Positions 35,370-45,782 of a DNA stretch of 64,000 nucleotides are shown piece after piece; positions within the stretch are counted from its first letter, which is position 1; every line of letters starts with the position of its first letter. The stretch covers positions 124,001 through 188,000 of the forward strand of contig JABLXW010000013.1 in the NCBI GenBank assembly GCA_013177945.1, written 5' to 3'. This stretch comes from Bacillota bacterium. Lineage in GTDB: Bacteria > Bacillota > DSM-12270 > Thermacetogeniales > Thermacetogeniaceae. Made by a program: the position numbers and the translations under genes. Below the pieces are notes generated by a model. The model saw nothing but the letters and a program-made list of their open reading frames with translations. It ran no database searches and was not told where the DNA came from.

Positions 35370-38147
35370 ATGGAAAAGGGTCCCGCCTGGCATGCTTTGG
35401 AGATTCAAACTGTTGTCGACACCCTGGTTACCGATCTCGAGAGAGGGCTTTCTCTTAAAGAAGCTGCGCGCCGATTCAGGTTTTTTGGCCCCAACAAGCT
35501 CGCCGAACAAAAGCAGGTTTCCCCCTGGCTCATTTTTTTCTCCCAGTTTAAAAATTTTATGGTGGTGGTGCTTTGCGGAGCCGCCGTCATTTCCCTTTTT
35601 TTAGGGGAAACGGCTGATGCCTTTACCATTGTGGCGATAATTTTTCTTAACGCCTGCCTGGGTTTTATCCAGGAGTTTCGGGCGGAACGCACCCTCGCGG
35701 CTCTAAAGCAGCTTTCATCTCCTGAAGCGACGGTAGTTCGAGACGGTTTGGAGGTGCGCATTCCTGCAACGGAACTGGTGCCCGGAGATTTAGTGAAACT
35801 GGAGGCGGGGGACCGCGTCCCCGCAGACCTCCGCCTGATCCAGGCAATCGGTATGGAGGTCGAGGAGTCAATTCTGACCGGTGAATCGGAACCGGTTTCC
35901 AAAGATGCAGGAGTAGTTCTCCCTGTTCATGCAAATTTTGGCGACCGGCTCAACATGGTTTTCCAGGGCTGCTTGATTACAAAAGGACGCGGTCAGGGTC
36001 TTGTCGTGGGCACCGGAATGAACACGGAAATGGGAAAGATCTGCGGGATGCTCAAGGAGGTCGAACAGGGTCCCACCCCCCTCCAGCGCCGCCTGGAAAG
36101 GCTGGGAAAAGTGCTGGTTGTGGTTTGTCTTGCCCTTTGCGCCTTGATTACGGTTTCAGGTATCATGCGGGGAGAACCGGTTTACGAGATGTTTTTGTCC
36201 GGGGTAAGCCTTGCTGTTGCGGCGATCCCCGAGGGCTTGCCTGCAATTGTGACCATCGCCCTTGCGACCGGAGTGCAGCGGTTGAGCAGGCGGGCTGCAA
36301 TTATGCGCCAGTTGCACGCTGTTGAGACGCTTGGGTGCACCACGGTTATCTGCTGCGATAAAACAGGCACCCTCACGCAAAACGAAATGACCCTTCAGGA
36401 AGTTGTTTTCCCTGATTGTAAATTCTATCTCTCCGGAGCCGGTTACCGGCCGGTAGGCGATTTTTTTGATCAAGAGATGCAGAGGGTTGAGGTTCAGGAT
36501 CATCCCCAACTGCTTCTTTTTCTGGAGATGGCAGCTCTTTGTAATAACGCCCAACTGTGCCGGGGTGAAGTCACCCGGCCCGGCTTTTTAAGATGGAGGC
36601 GCTGGGAAGTTAAAGGAGATCCCACCGAGGGCGCCCTGCTTGTTGCGGCAGCAAAAGGAGGAGTATGGAGGGAAACCCTGGAACGAAGGTACGGGGCGCG
36701 GCTCGATGAGATTCCTTTTACGCCAGAACGGAAGATGATGAGTGTGATCTACCGGAACCGGAAGGGCAATCGAAGTGTCTTAGTAAAGGGTGCGCCTGAA
36801 GTGATTTTGGCCCGTTGCCGGACCGCTCTGAGCGGAGGCCGGGAAATTCTTTTAACCTCTTCCTTAAAGGAAAAGATCCTGGAGCAGGGGCAGAACATGG
36901 CCGGCCGGGCGCTCCGGGTCCTGGCCTTTGCTTATCGAGAAGTAGATTACCATACTGGGGGAAGCCGGGCTGAGGAGAAGGAAAAACTGGAGCAGAATTT
37001 AACTTTCGTCGGTTTAGCGGGAATAAAGGATCCCCACCGCCCTGCCGCCAGGCGTGCTGTAGAGATCTGCAGAAAAGCGGGAATCAAGGTTGTGATGATT
37101 ACCGGCGATCACCCCCTTACCGCCCTTGCTGTTGGAAAGGAGCTTGGGCTGGCCGGGGGGGATCAGAAAACCGTCCTCACGGGCCGGGAAGTAGAAGAGA
37201 TGAGCGAGGAAGAATTAGTAAAAAATTTAAACCGGGTTCAGATTTTTGCCAGGGTTTCTCCTCTCCATAAGCTCCGCATCGTTCAGGCCTACAAGAGGGC
37301 CGGGGAGATTGTCGCCATGACGGGAGACGGGGTCAACGATGCCCCTGCTTTAAAAGAAGCGGATGTTGGAATCGCCATGGGGCGGAGCGGGACGGATGCA
37401 ACCAGGGAGGCGGCGGCGGTGATCCTTGTAAATGACGAACTGAATACGATTGTAAGGGCGATCGAAGAGGGAAGGGGGATTTACGAGAATATCAGAAAAT
37501 TCATCCGCTATCTTCTTGCCTGCAATATTGGGGAGGTTTTGACCATGTTTTTCGCAACACTGGCCGGATTACCTCTTCCCCTCTTGCCGATTCAAATTTT
37601 ATGGGTTAATCTAGTAACAGATGGCCTTCCGGCAATTGCGCTGGGGTTGGATGCCTCAGACTCGAATCTCATGGAAAGACCGCCCCGCCCTCCGGGTGAA
37701 GATATTTTCGCACGGGGCCTGGCCAGAAAAATTCTGGCCTGGGGATTTTTGATTGCGTTAAGCTCGATCCTGATTTTTGCAGGCGTCCTTTACTACAGCG
37801 GTGACCTGGCACGGGCGCGAACCGCTGCCTTTAGTTGCCTTGTACTGGCCCAGCTGTTCCATGTCTTCGATTGCCGCTCCGAGCAGCGGTCCCTTTTTGA
37901 GGTAAGGATTTTTAATCTTTATCTTTTAGGGGCAGTTGGTTGCTCCCTGATGATGCAGCTGGCTGTGATTTATTTTTCTGCCTGTCAAAGGATTTTTCAC
38001 ACCGTTCCTCTCACGGCTGGCGAGTGGGCGCTGATCATTCTGGCTGCAGGAGGGACAACCATCGGAAACGGAATCATCCGTTGGGTCTACGGCATGTTTC
38101 GGCACCGCCTGGTCGCCTTTAATTTAAGCCTTGCGAGGGGGAAATAA
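35370..38147 (+). CDS. Cation-transporting P-type ATPase, SERCA/PMR1-like (Ca2+ type)
   Basis: A 925-residue P-IIA-type pump. The cation N-terminal domain ([15 protein letters not shown]) is followed by TGES in the A-domain, phospho-acceptor Asp about 330 in [12 protein letters not shown], and [11 protein letters not shown] in the P-domain. Calcium-ligand positions of SERCA are kept: AAIPEGLPA in M4, NIGE in M5 and [11 protein letters not shown] in M6. This supports Ca2+ (or Mn2+) export. ATG 35370 follows GGAGGGAG, which overlaps the inverted repeat just upstream; translation or transcription is probably controlled there. DapF begins one base after the stop. Confidence 0.92.
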   Translation: MEKGPAWHALEIQTVVDTLVTDLERGLSLKEAARRFRFFGPNKLAEQKQVSPWLIFFSQFKNFMVVVLCGAAVISLFLGETADAFTIVAIIFLNACLGFIQEFRAERTLAALKQLSSPEATVVRDGLEVRIPATELVPGDLVKLEAGDRVPADLRLIQAIGMEVEESILTGESEPVSKDAGVVLPVHANFGDRLNMVFQGCLITKGRGQGLVVGTGMNTEMGKICGMLKEVEQGPTPLQRRLERLGKVLVVVCLALCALITVSGIMRGEPVYEMFLSGVSLAVAAIPEGLPAIVTIALATGVQRLSRRAAIMRQLHAVETLGCTTVICCDKTGTLTQNEMTLQEVVFPDCKFYLSGAGYRPVGDFFDQEMQRVEVQDHPQLLLFLEMAALCNNAQLCRGEVTRPGFLRWRRWEVKGDPTEGALLVAAAKGGVWRETLERRYGARLDEIPFTPERKMMSVIYRNRKGNRSVLVKGAPEVILARCRTALSGGREILLTSSLKEKILEQGQNMAGRALRVLAFAYREVDYHTGGSRAEEKEKLEQNLTFVGLAGIKDPHRPAARRAVEICRKAGIKVVMITGDHPLTALAVGKELGLAGGDQKTVLTGREVEEMSEEELVKNLNRVQIFARVSPLHKLRIVQAYKRAGEIVAMTGDGVNDAPALKEADVGIAMGRSGTDATREAAAVILVNDELNTIVRAIEEGRGIYENIRKFIRYLLACNIGEVLTMFFATLAGLPLPLLPIQILWVNLVTDGLPAIALGLDASDSNLMERPPRPPGEDIFARGLARKILAWGFLIALSSILIFAGVLYYSGDLARARTAAFSCLVLAQLFHVFDCRSEQRSLFEVRIFNLYLLGAVGCSLMMQLAVIYFSACQRIFHTVPLTAGEWALIILAAGGTTIGNGIIRWVYGMFRHRLVAFNLSLARGK

Positions 38148-38148
38148 A

Positions 38149-39009
38149 GTGAACTTTTCGAAATGGCAGGGCCTGGGGAACGATTTTATCCTCGTGGAAT
38201 CTGCGGAGCTTGGCTTTCTTTCTGAAGAAAAACTGCCGGCTTTTGGCCGCCGGATTTGCGACCGGAATTTTGGAGTAGGGGGAGACGGTCTGGTTCTTTT
38301 ATCGCCGGGAACCCGGGGGGTTCTGGCCATGCGGATTTTTAATCCCGATGGTTCAGAAGCCGAAATGTGCGGAAACGCGCTGCGCTGTGTGGCGAAGTAT
38401 GCATACGAACGGGGTCTTGTTCAGGAGCGGGCCTTTAAAATCGAAACGAAGGCGGGAGTAAAAGTTCCCGAAATAATCCTGGAGGATCAATGTGTTACTG
38501 CGGTGCGGGTGGACATGGGTGAACCTGTTCTGGAGCGGGGTTTGATCCCGGTGCTGGGCCCCGCGGGGACAAGGGTGATTGAAGAAGAAATCAGGGTTGA
38601 CGGGGAATCTTTGAAGTATACTGCTGTTTCCATGGGCAACCCCCATTGTTTGATCTTTGTACCCGATGTCTCCCAGGTTCCGGTTCGGAATTTGGGCCCT
38701 CGTCTGGAGCACCATGAGCTTTTTCCCAGGCGGATAAATGTAGAATTTATCCAGGTCCTGAGCCCGGAGGAGATTGTTGTGCGCGTCTGGGAGCGGGGGG
38801 CAGGCGAGACCCTGGCATGCGGGACGGGGGCCTGCGCCTCGGTTGTGGGCGGAGTTCTCACCGGAAGGACGGGTTCCCGTGTTCGGGTAAATTTGCCGGG
38901 AGGGCAGCTTTTCGTAGAATGGGCCGAAAATAATCATGTCTATATGACGGGCCCCGCCTCCGAAGTTTTTCAAGGCACTTTGAGCAAATTTTTTCTGGAT
39001 CAACTTTAA
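38149..39009 (+). CDS. dapF: Diaminopimelate epimerase
   Basis: A 286-residue cofactor-free racemase converting LL- to meso-diaminopimelate for lysine and peptidoglycan. Both catalytic cysteines are present: EMCGNALRC (about 75) and ETLACGTGACAS (about 223). Start GTG 38149 follows GAGGGGG; a TTG at 38131 would overlap the ATPase gene. The next gene is the LL-DAP aminotransferase, giving the two consecutive last steps of the DapL route. Confidence 0.95.
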   Translation: MNFSKWQGLGNDFILVESAELGFLSEEKLPAFGRRICDRNFGVGGDGLVLLSPGTRGVLAMRIFNPDGSEAEMCGNALRCVAKYAYERGLVQERAFKIETKAGVKVPEIILEDQCVTAVRVDMGEPVLERGLIPVLGPAGTRVIEEEIRVDGESLKYTAVSMGNPHCLIFVPDVSQVPVRNLGPRLEHHELFPRRINVEFIQVLSPEEIVVRVWERGAGETLACGTGACASVVGGVLTGRTGSRVRVNLPGGQLFVEWAENNHVYMTGPASEVFQGTLSKFFLDQL

Positions 39010-39030
39010 GGGGAGAGGAGAGCTGACTGG

Positions 39031-40200
39031 ATGAAAGAAGCAGAACGTCTGGCCTCTTTGCCGCCTTACCTTTTTGCCCGAATTGAGCAAAAAATTGAGG
39101 ATGCCAGAAAGCGGGGGGTTGATGTTATTGATCTGGGGATCGGAGACCCTGATCGCCCCACACCCTCCCACATCGTTCGGGCTTTGATTGAGCAGGCTCA
39201 GGTGCCCGAAAACCACCGCTACCCAACCTCAACCGGGTTGCTGGCATTTCGGACTGCTGTAGCCGGCTGGTATCGGAGGAGGTTCGGAGTTGATCTCGAT
39301 CCGCAAAATGAAGTCGTTAGTTTGATCGGGTCAAAGGAAGGAATTGCCCATATTTCGTTTTGTTACCTGGAATCCGGCGACCTGGCCCTCATCCCCGACC
39401 CCGGCTATCCTGTTTACGGGATCGGTGCTGCTCTGGCGGGGGCGGAAAACTACCTGATGCCCCTCCGTGCAGATCGCGGTTTTCTTCCTGATTTGAGCAG
39501 CATCCCTGCTGAGGTAGCACGGAGAGCAAAGTTGATGTTTCTCAATTATCCCAATAATCCGACAGGTGCCACCGCAACGAAAGAATTTTTTGAAGATGTG
39601 GTTGCCTTTGCGCGCGATTTCGACATCCTGGTGTGCCACGATGCAGCTTACTCGGAGATTACTTTCGATGGTTATGTGGCGCCAAGTTTTCTTGAAGTAC
39701 CGGGAGCAAAGGATGTCGGGATCGAGTTCCACTCTCTTTCCAAAACCTACAATATGACGGGGTGGCGTTTGGGCTGGGCAGCCGGCAAACCGGAAGTGGT
39801 CAGGGCCCTGGGGAAATTGAAATCCAACCTTGATTCTGGCGTCTTTCAGGCGATTCAATACGCAGGGATCAGCGCCCTGGAGGGACCCCAGGATTGTGTT
39901 CAGGAGATGCGGAGGGTTTATGAAGAAAGACGGAATGCTGCAGTTGCCGGACTCCGCAGTTTGGGCTGGGAAGTTCCCTTGCCCCAGGCAACGATTTACA
40001 TCTGGGTGCCGGTTCCACCCGGCTACACTTCAACCGACTTTGCAGAACTGGTTCTGGAGAAAACGGGTGTTGTGATTACGCCAGGAATCGGCTACGGGAG
40101 GTACGGCGAGGGCTATTTCCGCATTGCTTTAACTACCGAAAAGGGCCGGATTGAGGAAGCCTTCAACCGTATGCGGCGCGCTTTTGGGAGCTTTTTTTAA
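39031..40200 (+). CDS. dapL: LL-diaminopimelate aminotransferase
   Basis: A 389-residue fold-type I PLP enzyme making LL-diaminopimelate directly from tetrahydrodipicolinate, bypassing the succinylase and acetylase routes. Motifs: [27 protein letters not shown], and the PLP-lysine in [16 protein letters not shown] (about 238), with the Arg in YFRIALTT. Length and N-terminus ([11 protein letters not shown]) fit the DapL group used by several Clostridia. Placement behind dapF supports this over a generic aminotransferase. Confidence 0.9.
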   Translation: MKEAERLASLPPYLFARIEQKIEDARKRGVDVIDLGIGDPDRPTPSHIVRALIEQAQVPENHRYPTSTGLLAFRTAVAGWYRRRFGVDLDPQNEVVSLIGSKEGIAHISFCYLESGDLALIPDPGYPVYGIGAALAGAENYLMPLRADRGFLPDLSSIPAEVARRAKLMFLNYPNNPTGATATKEFFEDVVAFARDFDILVCHDAAYSEITFDGYVAPSFLEVPGAKDVGIEFHSLSKTYNMTGWRLGWAAGKPEVVRALGKLKSNLDSGVFQAIQYAGISALEGPQDCVQEMRRVYEERRNAAVAGLRSLGWEVPLPQATIYIWVPVPPGYTSTDFAELVLEKTGVVITPGIGYGRYGEGYFRIALTTEKGRIEEAFNRMRRAFGSFF

Positions 40201-40298
40201 GTTTGCATAACAGTTTTGAAATAACCAGGAAGGAGAGTGGAAAGCCTGGTTTAAGCGAAAGGGTCTTAAAATTGAATTGCGCGAACCAGGTGTTTGCT

Positions 40299-41177
40299 GT
40301 GCTGAAGAGTATGACGGGTTTTGGTCGGGGTGAGTGGGAAGAGGAGGGCCTGCGGGCGACCGTGGAAATTCGGAGCGTAAACCACCGGTTTTGCGAAGTC
40401 GTGATCCGGGTTGCCCGGCCCTACCTTTTCCTGGAGGAACGGATTAAGGAGGAGGTTCAAAAAAGGGTGGCCCGCGGCCACCTGGATATTTATGTCAACA
40501 TTGTGGATTACCGCGAAAAAAAGCGTAAAGTCAAGCTTGACAAAGAATTGGTTGTTGCATATTATAATTGCTTGAGGGAATTAGCTGAAATGCTGAAAAT
40601 TGATTTTCAGTTGAATCTTCATCAGCTTGCCCAGTATCCTGATGTCATCCTTGTGGAGGAACAGGAGGAAGATCTGGAGGGCTTCTGGCCTGTTGTGAAA
40701 AAGGCCCTGGACGGGGCTCTGGATCAGTTGATTTTAATGCGGACGCGGGAAGGAGCGCGGCTGTACGAGGATTTTATCCAGCGGAAAATCCAGATTGCGA
40801 AGTCTCTCGAATTGATCAAGCAGCGTGCACCTTTCCTGAGCGAGGAGATGAAGTCTCGCCTTAAAAACCGCCTGGCAGCTTTTCTAGGGGAATTTGAGGT
40901 TGATGAGGGCCGGCTTTTAAACGAGGTAGTTCTCTATGCAGAAAGAAGCAGTATTGCGGAGGAAGTGGTGCGTTTATCCTCCCACCTTGAGCAGCTGGCG
41001 GAGATGCTGAATTCCCCAGGGCCCGTGGGAAGAAAACTGGACTTTTTACTGCAGGAGATGAATCGGGAGATCAATACGATTGGAGCAAAGGCAGCAGATC
41101 AGATTATTTCGCCCCTGGTTATTGAAATCAAGAGTGAACTGGAGAAGATGCGGGAACAGGCTCAAAACGTCGAGTAG
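40299..41177 (+). CDS. yicC: YicC-family endoribonuclease
   Basis: A 292-residue protein of the YicC/YloC family, recently shown to be RNA-cleaving enzymes. The N-terminus KSMTGFGRGEWEEEG and the C-terminal NSPGPVGRKLDFLLQEMNREINTIGAKA are hallmark segments. I prefer GTG 40299, which gives the usual length; the open frame extends back to 40203 without a matching N-terminus. The ribosome site is weak. It starts the conserved Firmicute run yicC-remA-gmk-rpoZ-coaBC. Confidence 0.9.
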   Translation: MLKSMTGFGRGEWEEEGLRATVEIRSVNHRFCEVVIRVARPYLFLEERIKEEVQKRVARGHLDIYVNIVDYREKKRKVKLDKELVVAYYNCLRELAEMLKIDFQLNLHQLAQYPDVILVEEQEEDLEGFWPVVKKALDGALDQLILMRTREGARLYEDFIQRKIQIAKSLELIKQRAPFLSEEMKSRLKNRLAAFLGEFEVDEGRLLNEVVLYAERSSIAEEVVRLSSHLEQLAEMLNSPGPVGRKLDFLLQEMNREINTIGAKAADQIISPLVIEIKSELEKMREQAQNVE

Positions 41178-41210
41178 TTTCTGGTGTGGTCCATGCGAGG
41201 GAGGTAAATT

Positions 41211-41480
41211 ATGGACATTAAGCTGATTAACATTGGTTTCGGAAACATCGTCTCCGCGAACCGGATTATTGCCATTGTAAGTCCGGAATCGGCACCGATC
41301 AAGCGCATTATTCAAGAAGCACGGGACCGGGGGATGCTGATTGATGCTACGTACGGGAGAAGAACCAGAGCCGTTATTATTACCGACAGTGATCACGTCA
41401 TTCTTTCTGCCGTTCAGCCCGAAACCGTGGCTCATCGTCTTTCCGTCAAGGAAGTGCCTGCCCAGCAGCCTGAAGAATAA
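41211..41480 (+). CDS. remA: RemA-type regulator (DUF370)
   Basis: An 89-residue protein of the RemA family, a DNA-binding regulator of biofilm matrix and osmoprotectant genes in Bacillus. Core motifs [31 protein letters not shown] and [18 protein letters not shown] are well kept. ATG 41211 follows GGGAGG. In most Firmicutes it lies, as here, between yicC and gmk. Confidence 0.95.
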   Translation: MDIKLINIGFGNIVSANRIIAIVSPESAPIKRIIQEARDRGMLIDATYGRRTRAVIITDSDHVILSAVQPETVAHRLSVKEVPAQQPEE

Positions 41481-41507
41481 ATTCCGCAGCAGGGAGCCCC
41501 AAGAAAA

Positions 41508-42116
41508 TTGAGCGCGAAGCCCCTTCTCATTATCATCTCAGGACCCTCGGGTTCAGGAAAAGGCACTTTATGCAACAGACTGCGCCAGGCACTTCCCGAT
41601 TTAATGTATTCGGTTTCAGTGACAACACGCCCCTCCCGTCCGGGTGAAATCCACGGGGTGGATTATTTTTTTATTACAGAGGCCGATTTCCTCAAGCAGC
41701 TGCAGGCCGGAGAGTTTCTCGAGTGGGCAGAAGTATACGGGAATTATTACGGCACCCCTCGGCGGCCGGTTGAAACCTGGCTTCGTGAGGGAAAAGATGT
41801 TTTGCTGGAACTGGATATTCAAGGGGCTCAGCAGGTGAGGAAAATTTTCCCTCAGGCATTGCTTATTTTTATCACCCCTCCCTCGTTAGAAGAACTTGGA
41901 GTGCGAATCACGAAAAGGGGAACAGATACTGAAGAAACGATCCGGAAACGGTTGAAGTTTGCCCCGGCAGAGATTCAGGCTGCAAAAGATTACAACTACG
42001 TCGTAGTCAATGATCGAGAAGAACGTGCCCTGGCCGAATTACTGAGTATTATTGAGAAGGAAAAAGAGCGCTTGAACGCAGAAAGGGGAGACCGTCATGG
42101 AACAGCCGAGCCTTGA
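41508..42116 (+). CDS. gmk: Guanylate kinase
   Basis: A 202-residue kinase phosphorylating GMP to GDP. P-loop GPSGSGKGTLC (about 13), GMP-binding VTTRPSRPGEIHGVDYFF and the lid region RITKRGTDTEETIRKRL. Start TTG 41508, preceded by a weak AGGGAG. The 3' end overlaps rpoZ by 20 bases, linking nucleotide supply with the polymerase omega subunit as usual in Firmicutes. Confidence 0.95.
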   Translation: MSAKPLLIIISGPSGSGKGTLCNRLRQALPDLMYSVSVTTRPSRPGEIHGVDYFFITEADFLKQLQAGEFLEWAEVYGNYYGTPRRPVETWLREGKDVLLELDIQGAQQVRKIFPQALLIFITPPSLEELGVRITKRGTDTEETIRKRLKFAPAEIQAAKDYNYVVVNDREERALAELLSIIEKEKERLNAERGDRHGTAEP

Positions 42117-42306
42117 TATTTTGATGACAAAGATGAGCAGTAAGTACGAACTGGTGGTGGTAGCAGCAAAAAGGGCGCGCATTCTTAATGAAATCAGCCG
42201 TCCCGGCGGAGAGCCGCGTGCTCTGAAGCCGGTTACCGTTGCTCTTGAGGAAATTGCTACAGGTAAGTTAAAGGTGGAGCGCCCCAAGGGCAAGGCGACC
42301 AAGTAG
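42097..42306 (+). CDS. rpoZ: RNA polymerase omega subunit
   Basis: A 69-residue omega subunit that helps assemble RNA polymerase. Motifs SSKYELVVVAAKRARILNE and KPVTVALEEIATGKL are diagnostic. ATG 42097 follows GGGGAG inside the gmk gene. It contains the expected short basic tail. Confidence 0.94.
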   Translation: MEQPSLDILMTKMSSKYELVVVAAKRARILNEISRPGGEPRALKPVTVALEEIATGKLKVERPKGKATK

Positions 42307-42343
42307 GCGCGGTACGGATAAGGAAAACAGGAGATGATTACAG

Positions 42344-43549
42344 TTGAAATCGAAGACCATTGTTTTAGGAGTGACCGGCAGCATTGCGGCATATAAAGCA
42401 GCAGAACTGGCAAGTACCCTGGTGAAGCGGGGCTACTCGGTTCATGTCATTATGACCCGCGCCGCGACAAAATTCATCACTCCTCTCACGTTCCAGACTC
42501 TTTCCCAGAACCCCGTTTACCATGAGATGTTTGAACCTCCAAGGGATTGGGAGATCTCACACATCAGCCTTGCGCAGCGCGCCGATCTTGTGCTGGTAGC
42601 CCCAGCTACCGCTAATTTTATTTGTAAACTTGCCGCGGGGCTGGCCGATGATCTTCTATCCGCAACAATACTCGCGACCAGAGCACCTGTCCTGATTGCT
42701 CCGGCAATGAACGAAGGAATGTACGAAAATCCTGTTTTCCAGCATCATATGAAGTTTTTGCAAAGCTTTGGGTACTCTTTTGTCGAGCCGGATACGGGAA
42801 GGCTGGCCTGTGGGGTCAGGGGAAAAGGGAGGCTTGCGGAGATTCAAAAGATTGTCGAAGCTGTAGAGAGAATTCTCAACCCCAAAAGGGACCTTTCTGG
42901 AAAGCGCATCCTTGTGACTGCCGGCCCCACACGGGAACCCCTCGACCCGGTGCGTTTTTTATCCAACTACAGTTCGGGTAAAATGGGTTATGCAATTGCT
43001 GAGGCGGCGCGGGAAAGGGGCGCCGAAGTAATTCTCGTGAGCGGTCCCACAGATCTGGAACCTCCCAGGGGTGTGGAACTGGTTCCTGTAGAAACCGCAC
43101 AGGAGATGTTCGACGCCGTGGTCGCGCGTTTTCCCGGGGTCGATGTCGTGATCAAAGCAGCAGCAGTTTCTGATTTCCGCCCCCGGGCAAAGGCTCAGAC
43201 GAAGATTAAAAAACAGGAAGCCCTGGTTCTTGAACTGGAACAAACGCCGGATATTCTGGCTTATTTGGGAAAGCATAAAAGAGGTGACCAGATTCTGGTT
43301 GGTTTTGCTGCCGAGACGGAAAGGATTTTACACAATGCTGAAGAAAAGTTAAAAGAGAAAAATCTTGATCTGCTGGTGGCTAATGACCTTACCAGGGAAG
43401 GAGCAGGGTTTGGAGCGGACACCAACATCGCGATTCTTCTGTACCCCGGCGGGGCGGCGGTTGATCTTCCTAAAATGACAAAAAAGGAACTCGCGGGAGT
43501 AATTCTGGATGCAGTGGCCAAATTGCTTGAGCCTTCCCCGACAGGTTAA
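42344..43549 (+). CDS. coaBC: Bifunctional phosphopantothenoylcysteine synthetase/decarboxylase
   Basis: A 401-residue two-domain enzyme of coenzyme A synthesis. The N-terminal flavin decarboxylase (CoaC) has LGVTGSIAAYKAAELAS, the active His in WEISHISLAQRADLVLVAPA and Cys in RLACGVRGKGRLAE. The C-terminal synthetase (CoaB, from about 180) has ILVTAGPTREPLDPVRFLSNYSSGKMG. Start TTG 42344. It closes the yicC-coaBC run. Confidence 0.95.
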   Translation: MKSKTIVLGVTGSIAAYKAAELASTLVKRGYSVHVIMTRAATKFITPLTFQTLSQNPVYHEMFEPPRDWEISHISLAQRADLVLVAPATANFICKLAAGLADDLLSATILATRAPVLIAPAMNEGMYENPVFQHHMKFLQSFGYSFVEPDTGRLACGVRGKGRLAEIQKIVEAVERILNPKRDLSGKRILVTAGPTREPLDPVRFLSNYSSGKMGYAIAEAARERGAEVILVSGPTDLEPPRGVELVPVETAQEMFDAVVARFPGVDVVIKAAAVSDFRPRAKAQTKIKKQEALVLELEQTPDILAYLGKHKRGDQILVGFAAETERILHNAEEKLKEKNLDLLVANDLTREGAGFGADTNIAILLYPGGAAVDLPKMTKKELAGVILDAVAKLLEPSPTG

Positions 43550-43604
43550 AGCCGGTTTGGATTGCCACGATTCCAACATTTACGAAAGAGGGTGAAAACG
43601 AAGG

Positions 43605-44813
43605 ATGGCGCGGCGTTTCTTTACTTCGGAGTCTGTTACCGAGGGGCATCCGGACAAAATTGCAGACCAAATCTCTGATGCAATTCTGGATGCCATTGTC
43701 GAGAAGGACCCTGTGGCTCGGGTTGCGTGTGAAACGATGGTGGCAACCGGCCTTGTTTTTGTTGCCGGCCAGATTACGACGGAGTGCTACGTAGACATCC
43801 CGCGGATAGCCCGGGAGACGATCAGGGAAATCGGGTATACCAGGGCTAAGTACGGTTTTGATTGCGATACATGTGCGGTTATTACGGCGATTGAAGAACA
43901 ATCCCCCGATATTGCGTTGGGTGTGGACCAGGCCCTTGAAGTAAAGTTGGGGGAAATTGCAGATGCTCAGGAATTGGGTGCCGGGGATCAGGGGATGGTG
44001 TTCGGATACGCCACAGATGAGTGCCCTAATTTGATGCCGCTCCCGATCGATCTTGCGCACAGACTGGCACGCCGCCTTGCCGAGGTTCGCAAGAAGCGGA
44101 TCATCCCGTATCTCCGGCCCGATGGGAAAACTCAGGTTACGGTAGAATACGAAGGCGACCGGCCGATCCGGGTGGACGCGGTGGTTGTTTCCGCCCAGCA
44201 CCGCCCCGATGTCCCCCTGAAAACAATCAGGGATGATATTATTGAGCAGGTTATTAAATACACCATTCCTCCCGAGTATATTGATAAAAATACCCGGTTT
44301 TATGTCAACCCTACCGGGCGTTTTGTGATCGGCGGCCCTCAGGGAGACACCGGTTTGACGGGCCGGAAGATCATAGTAGATACCTACGGGGGAATGGCGA
44401 GACACGGCGGGGGCTGTTTTTCTGGAAAGGATCCTACCAAGGTGGACCGGTCGGGCTCTTACGCGGCAAGGCACATCGCGAAGAACATCGTTGCCGCCGG
44501 CCTGGCGCGGCGCTGTGAAATTCAGATTGCATATGCGATCGGGGTGGCCAGCCCCGTCTCGGTTCAGGTAGATACCTTTGGTACGGGGGTAATTCCTGAT
44601 GAGGCAATTTGCCAGCTTGTTAAGGACAATTTTAATTTGAGGCCAGCTGCGATCATTCGGGAGCTGGATTTACGGCGCCCCATTTATAAGCAAACCTCTG
44701 CTTACGGTCACTTCGGGCGTTCCGATCTGGACCTGCCCTGGGAGAGGGTCGACCGTGCGGAGCACCTCCGAAAAGAGGCAGAAAAACTCACCTGTTCGGT
44801 TCGGCGCCAGTAG
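43605..44813 (+). CDS. metK: S-adenosylmethionine synthetase
   Basis: A 402-residue enzyme making SAM from methionine and ATP. Motifs: [20 protein letters not shown] at the N-terminus, [15 protein letters not shown] (about 125), [18 protein letters not shown] (about 240) and [20 protein letters not shown] 43605 follows a GAGGGTG site. No SAM riboswitch is seen in the 55-base gap after coaBC. A terminator follows at 44871. Confidence 0.97.
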   Translation: MARRFFTSESVTEGHPDKIADQISDAILDAIVEKDPVARVACETMVATGLVFVAGQITTECYVDIPRIARETIREIGYTRAKYGFDCDTCAVITAIEEQSPDIALGVDQALEVKLGEIADAQELGAGDQGMVFGYATDECPNLMPLPIDLAHRLARRLAEVRKKRIIPYLRPDGKTQVTVEYEGDRPIRVDAVVVSAQHRPDVPLKTIRDDIIEQVIKYTIPPEYIDKNTRFYVNPTGRFVIGGPQGDTGLTGRKIIVDTYGGMARHGGGCFSGKDPTKVDRSGSYAARHIAKNIVAAGLARRCEIQIAYAIGVASPVSVQVDTFGTGVIPDEAICQLVKDNFNLRPAAIIRELDLRRPIYKQTSAYGHFGRSDLDLPWERVDRAEHLRKEAEKLTCSVRRQ

Positions 44814-44870
44814 TCGGTGCGCCGGGTTTTCGGGGCGCCGCGGGATTAAAAACACCTTTAAGAAGCAGAA

Positions 44871-44896
44871 AAGCCCGGTTTTCCGCCGGGTTTTTC
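44871..44896 (+). terminator. Terminator after metK
   Basis: CCCGG (44874-44878) pairs with CCGGG (44886-44890) and is followed by TTTTT. It lies about 60 bases after the metK stop. Confidence 0.75.
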
Positions 44897-44905
44897 CGCG
44901 TCTAG

Positions 44906-44986
44906 ATAGCAAAAAAGCTGGGCCTGACTGTCGCGACGCTTTATAACCACATGGGCAAAAGCCTTCGACCGACGGCAGCAGGATAA
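44906..44986 (+). pseudogene. Relic of a helix-turn-helix, resolvase/invertase-type
   Basis: A short open stretch ending at TAA 44984-44986 reads IAKKLGLTVATLYNHMGKS, followed by LRPTAAG. It looks like the C-terminal DNA-binding helix-turn-helix of a serine recombinase or a similar regulator. A TAG lies just upstream (44903-44905) and there is no start codon, so it is at most a remnant. Confidence 0.35.
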
Positions 44987-45042
44987 TTGCAGTCCTTTTT
45001 CAGGTAGACATTTTCTGGTATACTGAGCAAGGAGGGATAAAA

Positions 45043-45228
45043 TTGAAGAAACGTGAGAACGGCTGTTATCCCGTCGGCGCCTACCGTTCGGTCACACGGG
45101 ATGAAAGATACTGGAAACAACTTGCAGAAATGACTCCGGAAGAAAAGGTGCTCTGGCTGGAAAAAACCAAAAATATGGTATGCGCCCTGCGGGAGGCGGT
45201 TAAGAAATGCAGGAAGAGCATCCTTTAA
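45043..45228 (+). CDS. Small protein preceding a nucleotidyltransferase, unknown
   Basis: A 61-residue protein from TTG 45043 with a good AAGGAGGG site. It is charged, with a helical segment EMTPEEKVLWLEKTKNMV. I do not recognise the family. Its end overlaps the next gene, a nucleotidyltransferase, by 22 bases, an arrangement typical of small two-gene modules such as toxin-antitoxin pairs. Whether it is an antitoxin is an inference from layout only. Confidence 0.7.
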   Translation: MKKRENGCYPVGAYRSVTRDERYWKQLAEMTPEEKVLWLEKTKNMVCALREAVKKCRKSIL

Positions 45229-45782
45229 TTCAGGTGGCCCGGGTTTTAGAGAACGCCAATCTTCCCTACTGCCTCATTGGCGGTTACGCCGTGGCCGTTT
45301 ACGGAGAGCCTCGCGCCACTTATGACGTAGATTTTCTTGTTGGCTGTTCCAGGGAAGACTTCAAAAAGTTCCTCGAGAGGTGTAAAGGACTTGGATGGTC
45401 TGCTGAATTGCGGGGGGCAGACCCCGGAGATCCAGTGGGGGACGTCCTGAGGGTATACCGCCCCTTTGCGGCTGATTTCCTTAGGGCACGTCCTGGTTTG
45501 GAAGAAAGCTGTATTGAGTGCGCGGAGCAGGTTGTGTTGTTTGATCAGAAAGTGTATATTGTAAGGCCTGAATACCTTATCCTGCTCCTCCTCCGGGCGG
45601 GAGACCCACGTAGTTTCTACGACGCGCTGGGCATTCTTCGTGTTCAGGAGCTGTCAAGAAAAAGGCTTGACAAAGAGGAGCTTCGGTGCCTGGCGCGAGA
45701 TTACGGGCTGGAACGAAACGTGGAGCTTCTCTTGCGGGGAGAATTTCGCTGGAATCTCCGCCGTCCTCCCGGGCTGTTTTAG
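45207..45782 (+). CDS. Nucleotidyltransferase-fold protein (DUF6036-like)
   Basis: A 191-residue protein. The N-terminal nucleotidyltransferase signature IGGYAVAVYGEPRATYDVDF (about 20-39) holds the GG and DxD-type acidic residues. A helical C-terminus follows (about 115-190). It resembles AbiEii and DUF6036-type proteins, many of which act as toxins that modify tRNA or other targets. It is coupled to the 61-residue gene upstream. The biochemical target cannot be inferred. The flanking sequences (a recombinase relic before it, an IS-like end after it) suggest an inserted module. Confidence 0.78.
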   Translation: MQEEHPLIQVARVLENANLPYCLIGGYAVAVYGEPRATYDVDFLVGCSREDFKKFLERCKGLGWSAELRGADPGDPVGDVLRVYRPFAADFLRARPGLEESCIECAEQVVLFDQKVYIVRPEYLILLLLRAGDPRSFYDALGILRVQELSRKRLDKEELRCLARDYGLERNVELLLRGEFRWNLRRPPGLF

